From: CAYNLG01 sp964397995
Lineage (GTDB): Bacteria; Planctomycetota; Phycisphaerae; FEN-1346
NCBI GenBank assembly: GCA_964397995.1
Contig: CAYNLG010000032.1
Coordinates: 1 to 37,615 of the forward strand
Reading direction: 5' to 3'
Length of the DNA stretch: 37,615 nucleotides
Shown: positions 32,134 to 37,615 of the stretch, one piece after another
Numbering within the stretch: position 1 is the stretch's first letter
Layout: each line of letters begins with the position of its first letter
The notes under the pieces: generated by a model
Told to the model about the DNA's origin: nothing
Databases searched by the model: none
Seen by the model: only the letters and a program-made list of their open reading frames with translations
Translations under genes and position numbers: made by a program

Positions 32134-32364
32134 ATGCTTCTCTACGACGATCGCCGACGACAGATGATCCGCGAGACCAGCCGCTTCATCGAGTGGGGGC
32201 TCGCGAACCCGGACAAGGTCCGCTGGATTCCCCGGCAGCGCGTCGGCGCGGGGGGCTTCAGCGAGCGCATGAGCGCCGTCTTCTGGATCGGCGTCTTCGG
32301 AACGGCCAGCCTGGCGTCGCGCGGCCTGCTGGGCCGGCTGATGCGGTGGGTCCGCCCGTCGTAA
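32134..32364 (+). CDS. Small protein of unknown function, possibly leaderless
   Basis: A 76-residue protein: a charged N-terminal half (MLLYDDRRRQMIRETSRFIE ... KVRWIPRQRVGAGG) and one hydrophobic segment (about residues 46-66, AVFWIGVFGTASLASRGLLG) with a basic end (RLMRWVRPS). It may be a single-pass membrane protein. No known family. Support comes from the promoter placed exactly so that the message would start at the ATG, and from the stop just before the convergent SH3-like gene. There is no Shine-Dalgarno site, which fits leaderless translation or argues against the gene. Confidence 0.55.
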   Translation: MLLYDDRRRQMIRETSRFIEWGLANPDKVRWIPRQRVGAGGFSERMSAVFWIGVFGTASLASRGLLGRLMRWVRPS

Positions 32365-32401
32365 CGACGGTGCCGCCCCGGCAGCCCGTGAGGGTGACGG
32401 C

Positions 32402-33571
32402 CTACTCCAGCACCTCCAGGTCGTCGACGGCCACCTCGTGGACGCCCCATTCCTTCCGGTACGACTTCGGGCCGCGCACCCCGACCGCCTTGCCGAGATA
32501 CTGGTCCAGGTCGTACGCGTCGCTCCGCAGGACGACGACGATGCGGCCCTGGCGATCGAGCAGCTTGAACCTCACCGGGTGGTCGACGCCTTCGAGGCTC
32601 TCCAGGCGCGCAACGACGCCGGTGGCGGCGAACGCCGGTGGCGCGAGATCGCCGGTCTCAGTTGCTTCTTCGCCCCCGGCCTGGGCGGACCGGATGGCCG
32701 CCAGGCTCTCCTCGAGCCGGTCGCGGATCTCGCGGGTCGAGAGGTACTCCTCCTTCTGGTCCGCCATGCTCTCCAGCTGTGCGATGCGGCTCGCGACGGT
32801 GTCGGTCACGTACCGCTTGTCGGTCGCGTCGGCGATCGTCTGGTACCGGGCGATGAGGGCGTCGTAGTCCCGCTGGTCGAGCGGCTTGGCCAGTTCCTCG
32901 ACCATGGCCGCGTCCGTCGCGCGGAACGCCTTGAACGTCTGCTTCAGGTCGGGGACGTCGACCTCGACCTCGATGCGTTCGGGCGGCGGCTGATCGATGA
33001 TGCGGACGTCCGTGCCGGTGGGGGGGGGCTCGCCGCCGGTCGAAGGCGGGGTGCCGCCGGCGCGGCTCACGTACTGGGCGACGACGTAGGCCCGGGAGCC
33101 CTCAGGCGGCCCGACGCGGAGCAGGTCGCCCTGCGGCGGGCCGCTCAGCGCGAGCGTGTCGCCCTGCTTCACGACGGCCATGACGCACCACCCACGCTCC
33201 GCCGACGGGCTCGACGCGTAGACCCGTGCCTCGGGCGCCGAGACCGTGGCCGCTTGGCCGGCGGCGTCGACGGTGACGTCGGTGTGGCGGACGAGACCGA
33301 AAACGCCGGCCGGCGGGTTGATGGCCAGCCACCCGCGGACCGTGCCGTAGACCGTGACCGGCGTGCCCTCTTCCAGGGCCACCAGCGGGTAATAGTACAG
33401 GCCCGGGCCGCACCGGATGTTGACCAGGTCGGCGTTGATCCGTCCCCGGTAGGGGAACTCGGGGGCGACGGGGGCGGCGGTCGTGCCGAACTGGGCGAGG
33501 GCCACGACCGGCCCCAGCGCCAGCCCGGCCGCCATCGTCACCAGGACCATCTTGGCTGCCATCCGACCCAT
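32402..33571 (-). CDS. Secreted protein with SH3-like domains
   Basis: A 389-residue exported protein. The ATG at 33571 is used (AAGGAG upstream); it opens a signal peptide (MAAKMVLVTMAAGLALGPVV, then ALAQ). Residues ~40-100 form a bacterial SH3-like domain ('INADLVNIRCGPGLYYYPLV', 'EEGTPVTVYGTVRGWLAI'), and a second similar unit follows ('ARVYASSPSAERGWCVMAVV', 'GSRAYVVAQYVSR'). A Pro/Gly-rich hinge leads to a helical coiled-coil stretch (about 215-320), and a final beta unit 'GRIVVVLRSDAYDLDQYLGK' that looks OB-like. SH3b domains bind cell-wall peptides or proteins. Its role near the amidases is suggestive only. It has its own promoter. Confidence 0.82.
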   Translation of the reverse strand: MGRMAAKMVLVTMAAGLALGPVVALAQFGTTAAPVAPEFPYRGRINADLVNIRCGPGLYYYPLVALEEGTPVTVYGTVRGWLAINPPAGVFGLVRHTDVTVDAAGQAATVSAPEARVYASSPSAERGWCVMAVVKQGDTLALSGPPQGDLLRVGPPEGSRAYVVAQYVSRAGGTPPSTGGEPPPTGTDVRIIDQPPPERIEVEVDVPDLKQTFKAFRATDAAMVEELAKPLDQRDYDALIARYQTIADATDKRYVTDTVASRIAQLESMADQKEEYLSTREIRDRLEESLAAIRSAQAGGEEATETGDLAPPAFAATGVVARLESLEGVDHPVRFKLLDRQGRIVVVLRSDAYDLDQYLGKAVGVRGPKSYRKEWGVHEVAVDDLEVLE

Positions 33572-33640
33572 GAGCGGCTCCTTCCCCGGACGGGGCCGCG
33601 CAGGCGGCCCCTTGCCATGCGGCACATCGGGCAAGTCTTC

Positions 33641-33669
33641 ACGCTATCGCGGACGGCCCGTCGGGTCAA
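33641..33669 (-). promoter_or_regulatory. Possible promoter of the SH3-like gene
   Basis: Minus strand TTGACC (33669-33664), a 17-nt spacer and TAGCGT (33646-33641). The -35 is good, the -10 poor. The leader would be about 65 nt. Confidence 0.35.
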
Positions 33670-33703
33670 CGAAAACCTGTCAGGAGGCCCCCCCGGGGGG
33701 GGG

Positions 33704-35134
33704 CTACCCGGCCGCCGTCGGTGCCGCGCTCGCGGCCGCCGCCGTGGCCGCCAGTTCATCCCAGGCGGCCTGGTTGAACTTGCACCCCGGGTCGGCCCGG
33801 GTCAGGTCGCCGAAGTAGCCGTAGGCGCGGGCGCGGCAGCCGCCACAGTGGTACTTGTAGTCGCAGGAGAGGCAGTGGCCGGACCGGTCGTCCCGGTCGC
33901 GGAGCTGCTCCATGACGGGGTGATTCCAGACCCGCTCGAAGGGGTCGCGGCGAAGGGTGCCGACGGTGATGGGCATGAAGACGCAGGGCGTCACGTCGCC
34001 GTTCGGCTGGACGGCCATGTAGCAGCGGCCGGCCCCGCAGCCACCGACGTACCGGGCGAGGAGGCGCGTCATCCGTCCACCCCCGTAGCCGTAGTGGCCC
34101 GTGTTGACCGGGCTGTCGGGGTCGCCGAGCTCGAGGCAGGCGCGGCCGTACTGGGGGGCGCTGGACATGATGCTGATGCGGCCGTCGAGGAGGTATCGCT
34201 GGAGCGTGGCGAGCATGCGTTCGCGCTGGGCGGGCGAGAGGTCGGCGTCGAGGATGCCGGTTGCCCGCCCGGTCGGGATGAAGTTGAAGGCGTAGAAGGT
34301 GTCGGCGCCCTCGGCGATGCACCATGCGAGCATCGCCTCCATCTCGTCCAGGTTCCACCGCGTCACGGTCATCGCCACGCCGCACTTGATGTCCGGGTCG
34401 GCGATCACGTTCCGGATGCCGCGCACCGCCGCCTCCCAGTACCCGCTCGCCCCGCGGAACCGGTCGTGGCGGGCGGGGTCGACCGAGTCGAGGCTGATCT
34501 CGGCGTAGCGGATGCCCGCGTCGACCATGGCCCGGACCTGCTCCGGCGTGAGGAGCGTTCCGTTGGTGGCGACCGTCAGGTGCAGGCCGCGGTCGGCGGC
34601 ATAGCGGGCGACCTCGAGGAACGTCGGGCTCATCGTCGGCTCGCCGCCCGAGAAGGCGATCATCGCCACGTTCCGCGCCGCCAGCAGGTCGACGATCCGC
34701 TTCTGCTCGTCGAGTGTGAGCTCGTCGGGCGCCCGGCGGCCGGCGTCCTGGTAACAGTGGCGGCACTGGAGGTTGCAGGCCTGCGTGAAGTTCCAGACCA
34801 CCATCAGCGGCGCGACGAAGCGTTGCGGCAAGGTGAGGCCGAGGTGCCCGACGCTGCGGACCGTCGCCACCAGCCCGTGCCGCGTCGCCGGGTTGCCGAG
34901 GACGCGACCGGCGATGAGGTCGCGGCTCGCCCCGACCTTGCGGCGGACGTACTCGGTCAGCAGCGCCGGCAGGGCGAACTCCCACTGCCACCACCGGAGC
35001 GTTCCCGCGGCGTATCCCTCGAAGAAGCGTTCGAGCCAGCTTCGTCCGCCCGGCCGTTTGGCCGTCATCCAGCGGAACAGGCGCTGGACCTCGGGCCGCG
35101 CGAGCAGGCGTTCGACGCGTTCGGCCTCGGCCAT
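33704..35134 (-). CDS. Radical SAM / SPASM-domain enzyme
   Basis: A 476-residue iron-sulfur enzyme. Residues 1-100 are a helical lead without known motif. The radical SAM site is Cys120-X3-Cys124-X2-Cys127 in 'FTQACNLQCRHCYQDAG', followed by 'MIAFSGGEPTMSPTFLEV' (SAM-binding GGEP). The C-terminal part is a SPASM domain with eight cysteines: CX12GX4C ('CGAGRCYMAVQPNGDVTPC'), then 'CLSCDYKYHCGGC', then a last Cys in 'ADPGCKFN', enough for two auxiliary 4Fe-4S clusters. Such enzymes modify peptides or build cofactors such as haem d1 (NirJ/Ahb type). No precursor peptide or haem gene is seen next to it, so the substrate is unknown. The ATG at 35134 follows GGAGGAG; the in-frame extension upstream lacks a site. 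It has a good promoter. Confidence 0.93.
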   Translation of the reverse strand: MAEAERVERLLARPEVQRLFRWMTAKRPGGRSWLERFFEGYAAGTLRWWQWEFALPALLTEYVRRKVGASRDLIAGRVLGNPATRHGLVATVRSVGHLGLTLPQRFVAPLMVVWNFTQACNLQCRHCYQDAGRRAPDELTLDEQKRIVDLLAARNVAMIAFSGGEPTMSPTFLEVARYAADRGLHLTVATNGTLLTPEQVRAMVDAGIRYAEISLDSVDPARHDRFRGASGYWEAAVRGIRNVIADPDIKCGVAMTVTRWNLDEMEAMLAWCIAEGADTFYAFNFIPTGRATGILDADLSPAQRERMLATLQRYLLDGRISIMSSAPQYGRACLELGDPDSPVNTGHYGYGGGRMTRLLARYVGGCGAGRCYMAVQPNGDVTPCVFMPITVGTLRRDPFERVWNHPVMEQLRDRDDRSGHCLSCDYKYHCGGCRARAYGYFGDLTRADPGCKFNQAAWDELAATAAAASAAPTAAG

Positions 35135-35179
35135 CGGCTGGGGACTCCTCCCGGGCGGCTCCGTAAGCGGCACCGCCTG

Positions 35180-35208
35180 AGTGTAAGGGGACCGCGCGCG
35201 CCGGGCAA
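35180..35208 (-). promoter_or_regulatory. Promoter of the radical SAM gene
   Basis: Minus strand TTGCCC (35208-35203), a 17-nt spacer and TACACT (35185-35180), each four of six to consensus. The leader would be about 40 nt. Confidence 0.45.
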
Positions 35209-35224
35209 GGGGCCGGCGCGCCGC

Positions 35225-35791
35225 TCAGACCTCGCCGACCAGATCGGCGTGAGCCAGCCGCGTGTACGTCGGCCCGCCGGGGCCGAGGTCGCTCCGGAAG
35301 ACGATCACCTCGTCGGCCTCGAAGCCCGGGCCGGCGACGTCGGCCAACTCGCCGACGGCGTCGGCCAGGCGGTCGAGGCCCTTGCCACCGCGCACACGGC
35401 CTAGGGTCAGGTGCGGGTGATAGGCGCGGCGGTCGACCTTCTCGGCGAAGGGGGCGGCGGCGTCGGCGACAGCCTTCTGGAGGGCCGCGAGGGCGCCGGT
35501 CGGGTCGGCGATGCCGGCCCAGACGACGCGCGGCCGGCCGCGCGGCGGGAAGGTGCCGCACCCCGCCGCCTGCAGGGCGACCGGCTCGACGCCCGCAGAG
35601 GCCTGCTCGACGGCGGCCGCCACCTCCGTGATCTCCGTCGCGGGCACGTCGCCGAGGAAGACGAGCGTCAGGTGCATGCGGTCCGGCGCGACCCACCGCA
35701 CGTCGGCCCCGGCGGCCTTCAGCCGCTGCTGCACGTCCCCCAAGTGCCGCCGCACGGACGCCGGCAACTCGATGGCCACAAACGTCCGCAT
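35225..35791 (-). CDS. thpR: RNA 2',3'-cyclic phosphodiesterase (ThpR, 2H family)
   Basis: A 188-residue cytoplasmic enzyme with the two HXTX motifs of the 2H phosphoesterases: His40-Leu-Thr-Leu ('MHLTLVFLGDV') and His127-Leu-Thr-Leu ('AYHPHLTLGRVRG'). The opening 'MRTFVAIELP' is typical. It hydrolyses 2',3'-cyclic phosphates at RNA ends (or ligates tRNA halves in vitro). Start 35791 is chosen because AGGAG lies 8 nt upstream; an ATG at 35800 would leave GGAG right against it, although an AAGGGG further out could serve it. It begins 22 nt after the PfkB gene ends, so they are likely co-transcribed. Confidence 0.93.
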   Translation of the reverse strand: MRTFVAIELPASVRRHLGDVQQRLKAAGADVRWVAPDRMHLTLVFLGDVPATEITEVAAAVEQASAGVEPVALQAAGCGTFPPRGRPRVVWAGIADPTGALAALQKAVADAAAPFAEKVDRRAYHPHLTLGRVRGGKGLDRLADAVGELADVAGPGFEADEVIVFRSDLGPGGPTYTRLAHADLVGEV

Positions 35792-35813
35792 CTTGCGCAT
35801 CTCCTGGCCCCCC

Positions 35814-36722
35814 TTACACCGCCAGCATCTTGCGGTACGTCTCCAGGCGCCCGTCGAGGTCGCCGCGGGCGACGGCCTCGAAGCGGCGCAGGCTGAAATC
35901 CTCAATGTTGAAGCTCGCGGTCACGGTGCCGCATGCCATGGCCGCCTTGAGCTGGCCCGGGTCGTAGGCGTCCTGGCCGGCCAAGTAGCCCATCAGGCCG
36001 CCGGCGAAGGAGTCGCCCGCGCCGGTGGGGTCGCGGACGGCGTCGGCGGGATAGGCGGGCAGGGCAACGGCCTCGTCGGCCGTGATAAGCAGGGCCCCGT
36101 GCTCGCCCTTCTTGATGATGGCGAACGCCGGTCCCCACTCCAGCACCCGCCGCCCGGCCCGGATCAGGTTCACCTGGTCGGTCAGCATGACGGCCTCGCC
36201 GTCGTTCAGGACGAGACCGTCGATCCGCTTGAGCAGGGCCATCAGGTCGTCGCGCGTGGTCTCGATCCAGAGGTTCATCGTGTCGGCCACCGTCAGGACC
36301 GGCTCGGCCACCTGGTCGAGGACGGCCATCTGCGTGGTCGGGCTGCCGTTGGCGAGGAAGACGAGGTCGGTCTGGCGGAACGCCTCGGGGATGGCGGGCT
36401 TGAAGTCGCCGAAAACGTTGAGCTCGACGGCGTCGGTGACGGCCTCGTTCATGGCCCCGGCGTAGGAGCCGGTCCAGCGGAACGTCTTGCCGCCCTCGAC
36501 GCACTGCAGGCCCGCGCAGTCGATCGGCCGCCGCTCGAGCACCTCGCGGTACGCCGCCGGGAAGTCCTCGCCCACCACCCCCACCAGGCGGACCGGGGCG
36601 TAGAACGAGGCGGCCACGGAGAAATAGACGGCCGAGCCGCCGAGGACGTCGGCGGCCTCGCCGTGCGGCGTGCGGACGGTATCGAACGCGACGGATCCAA
36701 CGACGAGCAGCGATTGCGGCAC
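35814..36722 (-). CDS. PfkB-family carbohydrate or nucleoside kinase
   Basis: A 302-residue cytoplasmic kinase of the ribokinase fold. N-terminal 'VGSVAFDTVRTPHG..ADVLGGSAVYFSVAAS' holds the substrate GG site; the C-terminal signature 'DPTGAGDSFAGGLMGYLA' holds the anion hole and the catalytic base Asp237. 'VLNDGEAVML' and 'IIKKGEHGALL' are also typical. It phosphorylates a sugar or nucleoside with ATP; the close relatives include adenosine- and ribokinase-like proteins, so the substrate is open. The start is GTG at 36722 with AAAGGAG 6 nt upstream. The frame stays open upstream through the recA region; that is not coding. It is divergent from recA. Confidence 0.92.
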   Translation of the reverse strand: MPQSLLVVGSVAFDTVRTPHGEAADVLGGSAVYFSVAASFYAPVRLVGVVGEDFPAAYREVLERRPIDCAGLQCVEGGKTFRWTGSYAGAMNEAVTDAVELNVFGDFKPAIPEAFRQTDLVFLANGSPTTQMAVLDQVAEPVLTVADTMNLWIETTRDDLMALLKRIDGLVLNDGEAVMLTDQVNLIRAGRRVLEWGPAFAIIKKGEHGALLITADEAVALPAYPADAVRDPTGAGDSFAGGLMGYLAGQDAYDPGQLKAAMACGTVTASFNIEDFSLRRFEAVARGDLDGRLETYRKMLAV

Positions 36723-36772
36723 GGGGGGCTCCTTTGGCAGGGGCGTCCGGTTCGAATCAGGGGCAGCCCCCA

Positions 36773-36800
36773 AGGATAGGCCCCCCGCCGGCGAAATCAA
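36773..36800 (-). promoter_or_regulatory. Promoter of the PfkB-thpR pair
   Basis: Minus strand TTGATT (36800-36795), a 16-nt spacer and TATCCT (36778-36773). The leader would be about 45 nt. Confidence 0.4.
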
Positions 36801-36817
36801 GCGCAGCCACATTCGGC

Positions 36818-36846
36818 TTGCCATTCGGGGCCGCCTGTGGGACACT
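36818..36846 (+). promoter_or_regulatory. Possible recA promoter with direct repeats
   Basis: TTGCCA (36818-36823), a 17-nt spacer and GACACT (36841-36846). Two CATTCGG copies (36810-36816 and 36822-36828) overlap the -35 area. They could be a LexA-type site; the known GAAC-N4-GTTC box is not present. Confidence 0.35.
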
Positions 36847-36926
36847 TCCCGGCCGGTCGCGGCGCGGGTCGCGGCCGTTTCCAACGCGGGGCACGGGACC
36901 CGACTCAGCAGAGAAGGAGCCTTGCG

Positions 36927-37615
36927 ATGGCGAAGAAACGGAAAGGGCAGCCCAAGACCGCCTCCGCCCACATCGAGGACGCCGGTGCCCGCCAGGCCAC
37001 CCTGGACCGCGTCGTCAGCCAGATCGAGAAGCAGTACGGCAAAGGGGCGCTGATGACCCTCAGCCCCGACCAGCAGGTCGCCGTCCCCTGCATCCCGACC
37101 GGCAGCTTCAGCCTCGACATCGCCTTGGGCGGCAAGGGTTTGCCGCGCGGACGCGTGGCCGAGTTCTACGGGCCCGAGGCCTCCGGCAAGACGACGCTGG
37201 CCCTGTCGATCATCGCCCGGGCCCAGCAGCTGGGCGGCGTGGCGGCCTTCATCGACGCCGAACACGCCTTCGACCCGACGTGGGCCAAGCGCATCGGCGT
37301 CGACCTCGAGTCCCTGCTCATCAGCCAACCCGACACCGGCGAACAGGCCATGGAAATCTGCGACCTGCTTGTCCGCTCCGGCGCCGTCGACATCATCGTC
37401 GTCGACTCCGTGGCCGCCCTCGTCCCCCGGGCCGAGATCGAAGGCGAGATGGGCGACCAGCACGTCGGCCTTCAGGCCCGCCTCATGAGCCAGGCCCTCC
37501 GCAAGCTCACCGGCTCCATCTCCAAGAGCCGCACCTGCGTCGTCTTCCTCAACCAGATCCGCATGAAGATCGGCGTCATGTTCGGCAACCCCGAGACGAC
37601 GCCGGGCGGCCGGGC
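36927..37615 (+). CDS. recA: RecA recombinase, N-terminal part (runs off the window)
   Basis: The first 229 residues of RecA, which forms ATP-bound filaments on single-stranded DNA for strand exchange and SOS signalling. Walker A is 'GPEASGKTT' (residues 82-90, Lys88), the catalytic Glu sits in 'FIDAEHAFDPTW', Walker B is 'DIIVVDSVAAL', and the DNA-binding loop L2 begins in 'NQIRMKIGVMFGNPETTP'. A basic N-terminus of ~15 residues precedes the polymerisation helix. An unusual point is Trp119 and Phe115 in 'EHAFDPTWAKRIG', where E. coli has Leu99 and Tyr103, the latter stacking on adenine. AGAAGGAG precedes the ATG. About a third of the protein lies beyond base 37615. It is divergent from the PfkB kinase. 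Confidence 0.97.
   Translation, partial: MAKKRKGQPKTASAHIEDAGARQATLDRVVSQIEKQYGKGALMTLSPDQQVAVPCIPTGSFSLDIALGGKGLPRGRVAEFYGPEASGKTTLALSIIARAQQLGGVAAFIDAEHAFDPTWAKRIGVDLESLLISQPDTGEQAMEICDLLVRSGAVDIIVVDSVAALVPRAEIEGEMGDQHVGLQARLMSQALRKLTGSISKSRTCVVFLNQIRMKIGVMFGNPETTPGGR

Noticed and set aside
33689..33706. Run of C and G bases at the end of the radical SAM gene
   Set aside because: A homopolymer-like CCCCCCGGGGGGG patch just past the stop; no repeat unit or partner, so chance composition is enough.
32438..35404. An open frame of 988 codons on the plus strand
   Set aside because: Antisense to the SH3-like and radical SAM genes, which have clear motifs and ribosome sites; composition is Arg/Val/Gly-rich nonsense.
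36751..36756. TTCGAA palindrome between pfkB and recA as an SOS box
   Set aside because: Only six bases, placed in the PfkB leader and away from the recA promoter, and it does not fit GAAC-N4-GTTC.
36723..37463. Upstream extension of the PfkB reading frame through the recA gene
   Set aside because: The kinase fold starts at VVGSVAFD after the GTG with AAAGGAG; the extension is antisense to recA.
1..37615. tRNA, rRNA, CRISPR array, insertion sequence or phage genes
   Set aside because: None seen: no cloverleaf with GTTCGAATCC-type arms at a gene spacer, no regularly spaced repeats and no transposase, integrase or capsid motifs.

Overview
The window is very G+C-rich (roughly 70% by eye) and looks like a Planctomycetota chromosome, probably of the Phycisphaerae type. 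The reasons are: a secreted enzyme ending in two dockerin-like EF-hand repeats with the 'SGNW' signature; many large secreted proteins of unknown family; STN-, PQQ- and SH3-type envelope proteins; a DUF1961 relic; and ordinary sigma70-like promoters (TTGACx / TATAmT) standing out in very G+C-rich spacers. The placement is inferred from protein style; there is no rRNA here. No tRNA, rRNA, IS element, prophage or CRISPR array was seen.

Layout. (1) 1-5010, minus strand: an apparent operon ArsR regulator - DUF302 - RND/MMPL transporter - LolA-like periplasmic protein - a further exported protein cut by the window edge. The last three genes are joined by ATGA overlaps. (2) 5208-12838: a secreted DUF5666-like protein, a decayed DUF1961 gene, an STN-domain protein, a PIG-L/BshB1-type deacetylase, a zinc-ribbon membrane protein, a TlpA-like thioredoxin with a helical tail, a secreted protein with a CX4CH motif, and the PLP-homeostasis protein YggS. 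(3) 13000-24811: carbohydrate-related secreted proteins: a heparinase-like lyase with dockerin repeats, a 924-residue possible TIM-barrel hydrolase, a 637-residue toroid-like protein, plus PEBP, beta-propeller, MgtC, PQQ-propeller and small membrane proteins. (4) 24863-32071, plus strand: a seven-gene run behind a near-consensus promoter: lemA, a collapsed kdgT, htpX, an unknown membrane-anchored protein, a T7-lysozyme-like amidase lipoprotein, a clan GH-A-like hydrolase, and a second amidase with a Tat-type lipoprotein signal. (5) 32096-37615: a small, possibly leaderless gene, then minus-strand genes for an SH3-like protein, a radical SAM/SPASM enzyme, ThpR and a PfkB kinase, and finally divergent recA, cut by the window edge.

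How it fits together. Two themes recur. One is envelope work: lipid or lipoprotein traffic by the ArsR-RND-LolA set, and peptidoglycan or surface turnover by LemA/HtpX and the two amidases. The other is uronate-type polysaccharide use: lyase-like enzymes and a GH-A hydrolase remain, but the KDG permease and the DUF1961 gene are both wrecked by internal deletions, so that pathway seems to be partly dismantled, unless both are assembly faults. The best candidates for a new system are the LemA-HtpX-amidase-GH-amidase run and the ArsR-DUF302-RND-LolA operon.
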